Positions 24,976 through 32,891 of a stretch of DNA of 32,891 nt are shown piece by piece (the first letter of the stretch is position 1; each line of letters starts with the position of its first letter). This DNA comes from a bacterium. Its GTDB lineage: Bacteria > Bacteroidota > Ignavibacteria > Kapaibacteriales > UBA961. The DNA is taken from positions 1 to 32,891 of the forward strand of contig JALHLL010000005.1 of assembly GCA_022844575.1 (NCBI GenBank), read 5' to 3'. The notes beneath the pieces were generated by a model. It made no database searches. It was not told where the DNA came from and worked only from the letters and a program-made list of their open reading frames with translations. The translations under genes were made by a program, and so were the position numbers.

Positions 24976-25737
24976 TTATCGGATTTCGACTTCCGCGGCA
25001 TCATCACCATATATAGTTTTGAACCATGTATCCGTAATCTCCGAAGGTTTACCCTCAAATATCAATTCTCCGCCTTTTAATGCAATCACCCTTGTTGCAT
25101 ATTGGCGAACCAAACTGAGAAAGTGAAGATTGCAGATGACGGTTTTCCCATGCTCTTTGTTTACTTTTTCCAAATATTTCATCACCGAATGCGATGTAGC
25201 CGGATCGAGAGAAGCGACCGGTTCATCGGCAAGGATGATATCGGGGTTTTGCATAAGTGCTCGCGCAATCGCCACTCTTTGCTGTTGTCCGCCGCTTAGG
25301 GCATCGGCTCTTTCTTCCGCTTTTTCCGCTATTCCCACAATCTCCAGATTCTTTAATGCTCTTTGTTTTTGCTCATCTGTAAACCTGTGCATGAGCGAAG
25401 AAAACACTGCCATTTGTCCTAAGTCGCCTGTCAGAACATTATCAAGAACTGAATAACGCGGGATTAAGTTAAAATGTTGGAAAATCATCCCTACCGAACG
25501 ACGGTATGAACGGAGTTGTTTTCCCTGAATTGATGTGACATTGTTGTTACGAAAAACTATAGAACCGGAACTTGGTTCATGCAAACGATTGATACACCGT
25601 AATAAGGTTGATTTACCGGAGCCGCTTAATCCGATGATTACCAAAAACTCTCCTTCTTCAACAGAAAACGAAACGTCTGTTAGAGCTTTGTTTCCGTTCG
25701 GATAAATTTTAACGATATTATCTAACTCCAAAATCAT
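24976..25737 (-). CDS. phnC: ABC transporter ATP-binding protein, phosphonate PhnC type
   Basis: This 253-residue ATPase has every motif: Walker A GLSGSGKST (36-44), Q-loop Gln87, signature LSGGQQQRVAIARAL (147-161), Walker B IILADEP (167-173) and switch His205. Its closest family by eye is PhnC (phosphate/phosphonate importer), from MIFQHFNLIPRYSVLDNVLTG and VASLDPATSHSVMKYLEKVNKEHGKTVICNLHFLSLVRQYATRVIALKGG. No PhnD or PhnE is nearby. The upstream gene is a lipoprotein whose stop overlaps this ATG (TAATG). It might serve a permease encoded elsewhere or work with these two envelope proteins; the symbol marks family, not proven substrate. Confidence 0.85.
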   Translation of the reverse strand: MILELDNIVKIYPNGNKALTDVSFSVEEGEFLVIIGLSGSGKSTLLRCINRLHEPSSGSIVFRNNNVTSIQGKQLRSYRRSVGMIFQHFNLIPRYSVLDNVLTGDLGQMAVFSSLMHRFTDEQKQRALKNLEIVGIAEKAEERADALSGGQQQRVAIARALMQNPDIILADEPVASLDPATSHSVMKYLEKVNKEHGKTVICNLHFLSLVRQYATRVIALKGGELIFEGKPSEITDTWFKTIYGDDAAEVEIR

Positions 25738-26423
25738 TATTTATCATCCATAGTTGCTGGTGATTCGGCAAGTTCTCTCGATAACCTTTGTTGAGTGAGC
25801 GAAGGGGTGGTCATCCTTATTTGTCTTACGGAAATTGCATTCGCATTAATTTCCGTATTATTCTGAGTAGTGAGGAATATATATTCCGTACCCGGTAATA
25901 TCGTTTTTCCTCTATACACAGTATCGCACCCGACTTGAACGGAATATTCAGATGCATCATTGACTATAATAAATCGCTCCTGAATATTTTTTGACAGCGT
26001 AATATCTTTCTTTTCGTCTATTGTTTTCCCGTTTTCTTTTATCAATAAAGTATTATTCGCAAAAACAAATTCCAGCCCCTTTTTCTGTTTATACTCACGA
26101 ACGGTTGTTCTGAAACCAATCGTAAACTCTGTGCCATTTCGAGGTGTAATACTTATATCCGTAACATGGTCGGCTGCCTCGCCTAAAGCCAAGACAAATT
26201 TCCCGCCCTTAAATATTTTAACCGAATTATCGGCAGTTTGTTCCACACTATCAATAGGTGATAAGTTATAAGCTACAAGAATCGGACTTGTAGAAATCCT
26301 GTTAAGACGAAAGAAATACGGATCGGGTAATAGTGCCGGAATAATTCCACAACCTATCAATAATACAATACAACTTGTAATTGTTATAATTGTAATAAAA
26401 GAACGTAAAAAAACATTTTTCAT
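25737..26423 (-). CDS. Small predicted lipoprotein coupled to the PhnC-like ATPase
   Basis: From the ATG at 26423 this is 228 residues, opening with a hydrophobic leader and the lipobox LLIGC, so it is a probable lipoprotein. The mature part is Thr/Asn/Val-rich with a beta-strand character (FTIGFRTTVREYKQ, FVFANNTLLIKENGKTIDEKKDITL, FIIVNDASEYSVQVGCDTVYRGKTILPGTEYIFLTT), reminiscent of an Ig-like or jelly-roll fold. I do not recognise the family. The ORF-track start is a TTG three bases upstream. The ATG overlaps the preceding gene's TGA by one base (TGATG), and its stop overlaps phnC (TAATG), so three genes are translationally coupled. A periplasmic binding protein is unlikely at this size and shape. 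Confidence 0.65.
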   Translation of the reverse strand: MKNVFLRSFITIITITSCIVLLIGCGIIPALLPDPYFFRLNRISTSPILVAYNLSPIDSVEQTADNSVKIFKGGKFVLALGEAADHVTDISITPRNGTEFTIGFRTTVREYKQKKGLEFVFANNTLLIKENGKTIDEKKDITLSKNIQERFIIVNDASEYSVQVGCDTVYRGKTILPGTEYIFLTTQNNTEINANAISVRQIRMTTPSLTQQRLSRELAESPATMDDK

Positions 26424-27895
26424 CAATAAGAACCCCGTGAATACCGTAATTCTGATTCTTTGAATAAACGCTCATTTATGCCTATACCGATACCAATGTA
26501 AAATGTTGTAAAACTGACTACATTGCTAACATTAAAATCCAATCTGTCTGTTACATTTGCAATGGGATTACCCGTTGCAATGCCTGCAGTTAACTGTAAA
26601 TTGAAATTCTGATTTATTGCCAATTTCAGAGCATTACTGATATTAAACACTCGTGAAGGATAATAATTATACTCAATGGATGGCTCCATAATTAATTCAT
26701 CGTTAATAAGAGTGTACCAATATCCCGCCCTTAAAGGTAATACCGACATTACAAATTCTTTTGAACCGAAAAATCCGAGATGTAATAAAGATGTCCCTAC
26801 AAATACTCTTTTATCAATAAATGGCAATGATAATGTCGTCGGGGCAATACGTATAGAAAACCCCTTAAATAACCCGCCTTGTGAAGTATTTTGTGCTCTT
26901 GGATTATTATTCGACCCATTTTGCTGAAAACTGAAAAAGCTTGTATCAGCAGTAGTAATATTGGTAGAAAATGATAATAAACCGATAGACCATGCACTAT
27001 GTTCATGGTATTTCCATTCAGTTTCCAACTCTTCGGGCTTATTCAAAAAGTCCAGAACCGATGTACCTAACCCTATATATGGAATTGTAGAGGAGAGTGA
27101 AGTATTCGTACTGTTGAGAGAGGAATTAGCCATATTGATACCTGCTGCTATTCCGCCATAAATCCGAAAATTTAAACCACCTATCGAACCGAAATCCAAT
27201 GAAACGGAAGCATTACCATATTGTGAAGGGAAATAGCCGAAACCGAAAGCAGGTGTAACGGTTATATATGGAATTTCATCGCGTAAATAATACCTTTTAC
27301 GTATATAGAGGGGAAAAACACTTACCAATGAACTTGAATTATCAACTTTCGGAACAATCATTTCTAAGGCGGATGTTCCGAATGTCCAGTTCGCAGCATC
27401 ACGAAACCACCGTAAACGCCATTCCATAATTCCGAAACGGTATAAGCCACCCGTAAATGTCACACTGCGCGGTTGTCCTTTTTTAATTGCACCGAATTCA
27501 GGATCAAAAACTCCGAAGATTCCGAATAATCCACTACCGAAACCTTCTTCGGGAGTACTTGTACCTATAAGACCGACACTTTCAAATAAACCCGCACGTA
27601 TGAAATTCGGATAATAGCGTTCCGTTGTGCTGTCATATTGTGTTTTAGTATGAGTTATTACCTTTGTTGTCGGCGAAGGGAAAACGATACCATTATCTCT
27701 TATACCCGGTGTATTATTAATTTGCTTTTCGACTGTGGTATCGTGAACCGTAATTGTAAACCTGTCTTCTTCGGTACGTGTTAATTGTTTATGTACTGCT
27801 GTATAACATCCTGATAAGAGAACAATACTTACAAATATGAATAGTATGGGATATGACTTTTTTAGTTCAGGTAACAACTGTCGCACTATATTCAT
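26423..27895 (-). CDS. Predicted lipoprotein with outer-membrane barrel-like strands
   Basis: From ATG 27895 (two bases after the FAH stop, TAGGA just before it) this is 490 residues. The ORF-track start at 27925 would lie inside the FAH gene. A long leader ends in the lipobox VLLSGC. After a polar stretch (about 25-95), many amphipathic strands follow with aromatic and Gly content: FGFGYFPSQYGNASVSLDFGSIGGLNFRIYGGIAAGIN, PLRAGYWYTLINDELIMEPSIEYNYYPSRVF and TTFYIGIGIGI. This is barrel-like and is placed at the outer membrane. A lipobox on a barrel is unusual; the lipid could anchor a periplasmic plug-like part. The function is unknown. It is in the chain PBP1A-FAH-this-lipoprotein-PhnC. Confidence 0.65.
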   Translation of the reverse strand: MNIVRQLLPELKKSYPILFIFVSIVLLSGCYTAVHKQLTRTEEDRFTITVHDTTVEKQINNTPGIRDNGIVFPSPTTKVITHTKTQYDSTTERYYPNFIRAGLFESVGLIGTSTPEEGFGSGLFGIFGVFDPEFGAIKKGQPRSVTFTGGLYRFGIMEWRLRWFRDAANWTFGTSALEMIVPKVDNSSSLVSVFPLYIRKRYYLRDEIPYITVTPAFGFGYFPSQYGNASVSLDFGSIGGLNFRIYGGIAAGINMANSSLNSTNTSLSSTIPYIGLGTSVLDFLNKPEELETEWKYHEHSAWSIGLLSFSTNITTADTSFFSFQQNGSNNNPRAQNTSQGGLFKGFSIRIAPTTLSLPFIDKRVFVGTSLLHLGFFGSKEFVMSVLPLRAGYWYTLINDELIMEPSIEYNYYPSRVFNISNALKLAINQNFNLQLTAGIATGNPIANVTDRLDFNVSNVVSFTTFYIGIGIGINERLFKESELRYSRGSY

Positions 27896-27897
27896 AA

Positions 27898-28554
27898 TTA
27901 TCCTACGGTAAATTCTACCATACATATATTATTTAATTCCGCCTTTACAGTTGCTCCTACCGGTATCTGAGCAACCCCTTCCGGTGTTCCGGTAAATATA
28001 CAATCACCTTTTTGCAATCCAAAAATATCGGAAATAGTGGTAATCAGTTGTGCAACACTCCGTTCCATTGCGCTTGTGTTGCCATATTGTTTTAGCACTC
28101 CGTTAACATAAAGCCGCAGTTCGGCATTCTGCGTATCAATTTCTTCCTTCGGTACAACCGTTGAAATTGGAGCAGAACCACGAAACGATTTAGCTATTGC
28201 CCAGGGTTCACCTTTTTGTTTTGCAGATGTCTGTATATCACGTAAAGTCAAATCAACGCCAACGGCATATCCTGCTATATATTCTGAAGCGTTTTCAATC
28301 GGTATATTATTCCCGTCTTTTCCTATAACTACAACCAATTCAACCTCATGGTGAAGATTGGAAGAGAAAGGAGGAATGGCGACTTTGCCCCCGTTTGCCG
28401 TATAGGCAGTTGGCGGTTTAATGAAAATGAGAGGCCTCTCGTCGGGTACTTGAGCACCCATTTCTTTCGCATGGGCGGCATAGTTACGACCGATACAATA
28501 CATTGTACCTATATTGAGAGTGTTTTCTGAATTGAGGAATGTATAAACTGACAT
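27898..28554 (-). CDS. Fumarylacetoacetate hydrolase (FAH) family protein
   Basis: From ATG 28554 this is 218 residues, the length of the single-domain FAHD1-like enzymes that hydrolyse or decarboxylate small keto acids (acylpyruvates, oxaloacetate) with Mg/Mn. Motifs are complete: YCIGRNYAAHAKEMG at the start, FIKPPTA, the metal-binding LHHEVELVVVIGK, GYAVGVDLTLRDIQ, KSFRGSAPIS and FTGTPEGVAQIP. The TTG at 28611 adds 19 residues and almost touches the PBP1A stop, but the ATG fits the family better. It follows PBP1A on the same strand (58-base gap) and the next gene begins two bases after its stop. Its substrate is not deducible. Confidence 0.88.
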   Translation of the reverse strand: MSVYTFLNSENTLNIGTMYCIGRNYAAHAKEMGAQVPDERPLIFIKPPTAYTANGGKVAIPPFSSNLHHEVELVVVIGKDGNNIPIENASEYIAGYAVGVDLTLRDIQTSAKQKGEPWAIAKSFRGSAPISTVVPKEEIDTQNAELRLYVNGVLKQYGNTSAMERSVAQLITTISDIFGLQKGDCIFTGTPEGVAQIPVGATVKAELNNICMVEFTVG

Positions 28555-28612
28555 CAGTATTTTATTTATGTATTTTTTATCAATATACAAGTACAAAATA
28601 CAAAAAATCAAC

Positions 28613-30802
28613 TCAATTCAAACGAGGCAATCTCGGTACATTAAGGGAATCTTTTGTTTTTGTAGAGTCAGTTATTGAATTAGGTATGCTTCCTTCGGGG
28701 GGTGGTTCAGACCAATTAATGACCGTTTCCGTTGAATCGGAAGGAATAGAAAGGTAATTGAATGTTTTTCTATTAAAGCCAAGAGATTGATCATCATAAA
28801 TTTTCTTCATTAATCTGCCGAAAATAGGAGCTGCCGCACGACCTCCTTGTCCATACCAACCCTGAAACTTTATTCTTTGGCTGTCGAACCCCGTCCAAAC
28901 ACCTGCAACAATTTGAGGTGTAAAACCAATAAACCACGCATCAGCATAATCGTTTGTTGTGCCTGTTTTACCTGCTGCCGCATATTTGTAAAACTGTCTT
29001 ACGGATGAAGCCGTACCGCCATTTACAACACCCTCCATCATTCTTACCATGGTTTGTGCGGTTTTTTGGTGCATTGCATCCGTTATTTTTTTACTCTTTT
29101 TTCTCTCATATATAATATTTCCCATTCGATCTTCAATTTTGGTAATAAAGAAAGGGGGTACGTAAATTCCTTGATTAAGGAATGTACCATAAGCGGAAAT
29201 AATTTCAATCGGTTTTACCTCTTCCGCACCAAGTGCTAAAGTCGGGTATGCATCCATTGGTGTGGTTATACCACATCGCCGTGCCAATTTCACGACTTTT
29301 TCGGGTGTTGTATGTTCAGTTATGAGTCTCGCTGCGACGGAATTTATCGAGAACTTAAGTGCGGAAGAAAGTGGTAAAGGTCCTCCTTCGGAACTGGTTC
29401 CTGAGGGAGACCATACTTCACCCGACGGAAGTGTATAAGAAAAAGGTCCGCTTTCAACTGTTGAGCTTGCCGTCAAACCTTCCTCCAGAGCCGAAGCATA
29501 TACAAATGGTTTGAATGATGAACCCGGCTGCCTTTTAATTTGTACAGCGTGATTTAATGAGTATCGTGCTTCGGGTGTCATTCGCATTGCTTGGGGCGAT
29601 GCTCCTATCATTCCCAACACAGCACCTGTTGCGGGATCTAACACGACTACACCCGTTTGAATTAAAGTGTTTCTTCTTTTTACGGAATCTATAAAACCAC
29701 GATTCTTTTTATACTTCTCGCTTATTGAGCGTTTCTCTTTATCGGTCTCAGCAGCTATATAGTCTGCCCGACCGCGTATAGCGGCTGATAACAAAGAACC
29801 CAGTACCTCTTTATTATTTGTCCAACGCCAAGTTTTATCAAATTGGTTTTGAAAACCGGCGAGGTGTTCCTCAACGGCACTATTGGCATATCGTTGAACT
29901 TTTGCATTGAGCGTTGTGTGAATAATAAGCCCGTCTCTATACAGATCATAACCTTTTGTACCATATTCACCCTGTTCATCGCGCTCAAGTGTTTGGCGTA
30001 CCATTTCAACAAAATGAGGTGCAATACCTAAGCGCGATTGATTTTTTTTTGCTGACATTGTAATGGGTTGTTCAAGTGCTTCCACATAAGAAGTAGCTTG
30101 TAGTTTGCCATGTTCATAGGTCAATTGCAGAACCAAGTTTCTTCTTCCAATAGCGCGCTCATAATTATTTAAGGCATCATAACCAACCGGATTTTTCAAC
30201 AAAGCAACCATGTAAGCGCACTCGGCTACGGTTAACTCTTTGGGTCTTTTACCGAAAAATAACTGCGAAGCCACTTGAAGCCCATAAGCCCCGCGACCGA
30301 AACACACAGTATTTGTGTACAACTCAAGAATTTCTCTTTTTGTATAGGTTTGTTCGATTCTTATAGCTGTAAACGCTTCAAGAATTTTTCTTCTTAACGT
30401 TGGCGACTGATCTAAAAAGAGTTTTCTTGCTAACTGCTGGGTAATAGTGGAGGCACCTTCACGCTTGCCCATAAAGATATTTTTGAAGATAGCTTGTACG
30501 GTTCTTGTTGCGTGAACACCCCAGTGATTGTAAAATTCTCTGTCCTCCGTTGCTATAAGCGCTTGTATAAACTCATACGGAATGCTATCATAGGGCAGGT
30601 GGGTTCTTCTTTCGATAAAAAAGTAATCAAGAACTTCATCGTCGGCACTTATGATGCGTGTTGCCAAATCCTGTTTCGGATTTTCAAGTTCGGCAAATGA
30701 AGGCACATTACCGTTAATTATAAAGAATAGAATAATGGCAATGACGGCAAGGCAGCATGCCGATACGACGAAAAATGACGTAATCAACTGTCGAAACGAC
30801 AT
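28613..30802 (-). CDS. Class A penicillin-binding protein 1A (transglycosylase/transpeptidase)
   Basis: This enzyme polymerises lipid II and cross-links peptidoglycan at the outer face of the inner membrane. From ATG 30802 it is 729 residues (ORF track: TTG 63 bases upstream, 750). One membrane anchor is near the start (LITSFFVVSACCLAVIAIILFFII). Numbering from the ORF-track start, the GT51 domain shows ATEDREFYNHWGVH with catalytic Glu107 and GASTITQQLARKLF. The transpeptidase has SSFK (Ser449), SIN (506-508) and KTGTT (633-637). The C-terminal tail is Pro/Ser-rich and disordered. It heads a string of seven minus-strand genes. MtgA and class B PBPs are excluded because both domains are present. 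Confidence 0.95.
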   Translation of the reverse strand: MSFRQLITSFFVVSACCLAVIAIILFFIINGNVPSFAELENPKQDLATRIISADDEVLDYFFIERRTHLPYDSIPYEFIQALIATEDREFYNHWGVHATRTVQAIFKNIFMGKREGASTITQQLARKLFLDQSPTLRRKILEAFTAIRIEQTYTKREILELYTNTVCFGRGAYGLQVASQLFFGKRPKELTVAECAYMVALLKNPVGYDALNNYERAIGRRNLVLQLTYEHGKLQATSYVEALEQPITMSAKKNQSRLGIAPHFVEMVRQTLERDEQGEYGTKGYDLYRDGLIIHTTLNAKVQRYANSAVEEHLAGFQNQFDKTWRWTNNKEVLGSLLSAAIRGRADYIAAETDKEKRSISEKYKKNRGFIDSVKRRNTLIQTGVVVLDPATGAVLGMIGASPQAMRMTPEARYSLNHAVQIKRQPGSSFKPFVYASALEEGLTASSTVESGPFSYTLPSGEVWSPSGTSSEGGPLPLSSALKFSINSVAARLITEHTTPEKVVKLARRCGITTPMDAYPTLALGAEEVKPIEIISAYGTFLNQGIYVPPFFITKIEDRMGNIIYERKKSKKITDAMHQKTAQTMVRMMEGVVNGGTASSVRQFYKYAAAGKTGTTNDYADAWFIGFTPQIVAGVWTGFDSQRIKFQGWYGQGGRAAAPIFGRLMKKIYDDQSLGFNRKTFNYLSIPSDSTETVINWSEPPPEGSIPNSITDSTKTKDSLNVPRLPRLN

Positions 30803-30903
30803 AAAGAAGTATATGAGGTTTATGGCCGATGAACTATCAAAATTACGGCGGAATGACCGAATCAAACAAAGATTGTTGCAGATGACCCTCTGAAAATAAA
30901 AAG

Positions 30904-30942
30904 ACGGTGGTATGTTTTTACAATACCACCGCCAATTTTTTT
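30904..30942. terminator. Hairpin terminator after the Spy-like gene
   Basis: CGGTGGTAT pairs perfectly with ATACCACCG around a nine-base loop (GTTTTTACA). Seven T residues follow on the plus strand and a T-rich tract on the minus strand. It most likely ends the minus-strand Spy-like gene and separates it from PBP1A. Confidence 0.8.
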
Positions 30943-30968
30943 ACGAACTTTCCTCAAAATGAAGATTG

Positions 30969-31316
30969 TTAAAGCTCTTTTTTATGCTTCCTTTGTTCTT
31001 TCGCCTCTGCCTTCAGCTCATCGTACTTTTTCTGTTGTTCAGTCGTAAGTACCGATTTGATTTTTACATCAATTTCATTTGCAGTTTCCATTTTTTCTTT
31101 CCTCGTTCTGTCGCCGTCCTCCTTGCGTTCTGTCCGGACCTCTTTCATAATTTTTTTGATTTTTTCTTTCTGGTCATCCGTCAAATTCAATTTACTAAGA
31201 ATCTTTTTGAAATGTCCTCCATGACCGGAAGCAAAAACCGTATAGCACGGAATAAAACCTATAGAGGTTATAATAATGACTAAGGCGACTGCTGTTATTC
31301 TTTTTAACGAATGCAT
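30969..31316 (-). CDS. Spy/CpxP-like LTxxQ periplasmic protein
   Basis: The 115-residue protein has a signal peptide (ITAVALVIIITSIGFIPCYTVFAS) and then a highly charged all-helical chain with two LTxxQ-type motifs, LTDDQ at 45-49 and LTTEQ at 90-94. These define the Spy/CpxP family of periplasmic chaperone and stress-sensing proteins. A short GHGGHF segment follows the signal, possibly metal-binding. It is Lys/Glu-rich (pI basic). GGGAAAG precedes the ATG. It is divergent from the SulP gene and separated from PBP1A by a terminator, so it is a single-gene unit. Confidence 0.78.
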   Translation of the reverse strand: MHSLKRITAVALVIIITSIGFIPCYTVFASGHGGHFKKILSKLNLTDDQKEKIKKIMKEVRTERKEDGDRTRKEKMETANEIDVKIKSVLTTEQQKKYDELKAEAKEQRKHKKEL

Positions 31317-31649
31317 GTTCTTTCCCTAAAAAATGTTACAAAACAAAATAAACAATAACTGAAAGCGCAATTAAAAACTTAGAGAGGATACCGTGAATAA
31401 AGGTTTAACTATATATCACTATTCTTTAAAATTTCTAGAATAGTTAATGTTTATAAAATGCTCTGATAATAAAATTAATGATGATTGCGAATGTGGTAAG
31501 TTTGCGGAAAGGATGCCGAAACAATCTTGTATGAGCATTTGCACCGCATGACTTATGGCTTCTTTTTCAGAAGCGATGGTTGAGTGGATATCAAATTCTT
31601 ATCACTATTTCGAATACTTGTTCTATATTGTAGTTACAAATTTTTTCTG
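31317..31649. promoter_or_regulatory. Divergent intergenic region, spy-like / sulP
   Basis: These 333 bases hold the promoters of both divergent genes. I see no ORF worth calling (the longest readable stretch is about 24 codons). A short hairpin GCTTCT-TTTTC-AGAAGC lies near 31558-31574. No promoter box is assigned with confidence. Confidence 0.4.
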
Positions 31650-32891
31650 ATGAATTATATGAATATTACGGACATACATAAGATTTGGAAATCCGATGTT
31701 TCTTCAGGTGTTGTCGTTTTTTTAGTGGCTCTTCCTCTTTGCTTAGGAATTGCCCTGGCATCCGGTGCTCCGTTGTTTGCCGGTATTATAGCCGGAATAA
31801 TAGGCGGTACGGTTATAGCATTACTTTCCGGTTCGGAGATAAGTGTAAGTGGACCCGCGGCAGGTTTGGCTGTTATCGTTGCCGATGCGATTAAAACTAT
31901 CGGAAGTTTCGAGGGCTTTTTAACTGCTGTTATACTCGCGGGCATATTCCAGATACTGTTTGCTTTACTCCGACTTGGTAAAATTGCTAATTATGTACCC
32001 AATAGTGTTGTAAAGGGGATGTTGGCTGCAATCGGTGCTGTTATCATACTCAAGCAAATACCCCATGCCTTAGGGTACGATAAAGACTTTGAAGGTGATA
32101 TGGGGTTTATGCAATTTTTTGATAGTGAGAATTCTTTTACGGAAATAGTCAAAGCTATATATTCTTACTCAATGGGTGCGGTTATCGTATCTGTCGTATC
32201 ACTTGCCTTACTCTTATCCTGGGAAAATATTGTAGTGCGTCGAAAACCGCGTTTACGGCTTTTGCCCGCCCCATTGCTTGCCGTTATAGCCGGTGTAGGG
32301 TTAAATCAGTTCTTTTTATTAGTGTTTCCCGAACTTGCTATTACATCGGCGGACGGTCATTTGGTAAGTTTGCCTGTCGCTTCTTTTTCGGAGCTAAGTG
32401 GTTTTATGCATTATCCCGACTTGTCGTTCATAACATCGAAACTTGTTATCACAACCGGCTTTATTATAGCTGTTGTGGGTAGTATAGAAACTCTTTTATC
32501 AATAGAAGCAGCTGATGCGCTCGACCCCAAAAAAAGAATAAGTGCAACTAATAAAGAGTTATTTGCTCAGGGCATAGGCAATACGATTTCAGGTCTTATA
32601 GGGGGCATACCTATTACGTCTGTGATTGTAAGGTCAAGTGCGAATGTGTATGCGGGTGCTCAATCACGACTCTCATCTTTAATGCACGGATTTCTTTTAC
32701 TTTTTGCAGTACTTTTTATCCCGAGCATACTTAATCTTATACCCCTTTCTTGTTTGGCAGCCATATTATTGGTTATCGGCTATAAACTTACCTCAACAAA
32801 AGTTTTTAAGGAACAGTTTAGCAAAGGTATTCAGGATGTAATACCATTTTTAGTAACCTTCGTGGCAATTATCGTAAGCGATTTATTGGCG
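31650..32891 (+). CDS. SulP-family inorganic anion transporter (truncated by window end)
   Basis: This frame is open from ATG 31650 to the last base (414 codons, no stop) and so is missing from the ORF track. The protein is a polytopic membrane carrier: [64 protein letters not shown] and the highly conserved [62 protein letters not shown]. These fit SulP (SLC26-like) carriers of sulphate, bicarbonate or chloride. The C-terminal STAS domain, if any, lies beyond the window. A second Met at 31659 is possible. No Shine-Dalgarno is obvious. It is sometimes paired with carbonic anhydrase, which cannot be checked here. Confidence 0.92.
   Translation, partial: MNYMNITDIHKIWKSDVSSGVVVFLVALPLCLGIALASGAPLFAGIIAGIIGGTVIALLSGSEISVSGPAAGLAVIVADAIKTIGSFEGFLTAVILAGIFQILFALLRLGKIANYVPNSVVKGMLAAIGAVIILKQIPHALGYDKDFEGDMGFMQFFDSENSFTEIVKAIYSYSMGAVIVSVVSLALLLSWENIVVRRKPRLRLLPAPLLAVIAGVGLNQFFLLVFPELAITSADGHLVSLPVASFSELSGFMHYPDLSFITSKLVITTGFIIAVVGSIETLLSIEAADALDPKKRISATNKELFAQGIGNTISGLIGGIPITSVIVRSSANVYAGAQSRLSSLMHGFLLLFAVLFIPSILNLIPLSCLAAILLVIGYKLTSTKVFKEQFSKGIQDVIPFLVTFVAIIVSDLLA

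Noticed and set aside
31558-31574. GCTTCT-TTTTC-AGAAGC hairpin upstream of sulP
   Set aside because: A 6-bp stem without a following T-run is too weak to call a terminator and too short to call an operator.
31655-31945. 96-residue minus-strand ORF at the start of sulP
   Set aside because: It is an antisense reading of SulP membrane helices; the plus strand has clear SulP motifs through to the window end.
1-32891. CRISPR arrays, insertion sequences, prophage genes, riboswitches, rRNA
   Set aside because: No regularly spaced repeats, transposase or integrase motifs, or recognised RNA elements beyond one tRNA were found by reading both strands.

Overview
The window looks like a chromosomal segment of a flagellated, Gram-negative member of the Bacteroidota/Chlorobi (FCB) superphylum. 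This rests on the gene content: TonB-type energy transduction, a SPOR-domain membrane protein, large TPR and VPS10/Asp-box secreted proteins, several outer-membrane barrels, electron-transfer flavoprotein, and flagellar switch genes. Flagella make an Ignavibacteria/Kapabacteria-like lineage more likely than classical non-flagellated Bacteroidia, but this placement is inference. Base composition is moderately AT-rich and fairly even. I see no insertion sequence, prophage, CRISPR array or rRNA. Start codons were moved from the ORF-track ends wherever a downstream ATG fitted better.

Layout. 1-1221: a broken or truncated histidine-kinase ATPase end (+), a strong hairpin terminator, an elongator tRNA-Met (-), and a bifunctional-nuclease/UVR-domain protein (-). 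1287-3026: etfB-etfA on the minus strand. 3388-7082: ftsK and recX on the plus strand, with a terminator between them. 7118-7819: a small outer-membrane barrel, convergent to recX. 8039-15321: a tightly packed envelope operon on the plus strand: a giant TPR protein, a TonB-receptor-like barrel without a clear plug, a His/Lys/Glu-rich SPOR protein, a TonB with a Gly/Thr-rich spacer, and a very small membrane protein. 15397-16731: UDP-glucose 6-dehydrogenase. 16970-19428: fliL-fliM-fliN-fliO. 19618-23507: a LolA-like secreted protein and a 1042-residue VPS10/Asp-box propeller protein, closed by a bidirectional terminator. 30802-23558 (minus): a continuous string of genes, PBP1A, FAH-family hydrolase, barrel-like lipoprotein, small lipoprotein, PhnC-like ATPase, accD and a small membrane protein, mostly overlapping or a few bases apart. 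30969-31316: a Spy/CpxP-like periplasmic protein (-), divergent from 31650-end: a SulP anion transporter cut by the window edge (absent from the ORF track because it has no stop).

How they fit together. Most of the window concerns the cell envelope: peptidoglycan synthesis (PBP1A), septum and chromosome segregation (FtsK, SPOR), energised transport across the outer membrane (TonB, TPR, barrel), fatty-acid precursor supply (AccD), sugar-acid precursors for polysaccharide (Ugd) and the flagellar switch. The most interesting parts are the TPR-barrel-SPOR-TonB-small-TM operon, which looks like a dedicated trans-envelope machine, and the pair of lipoproteins translationally coupled to an orphan PhnC-type ATPase. 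Both are proposals from gene order and protein architecture only; no similarity search was possible.
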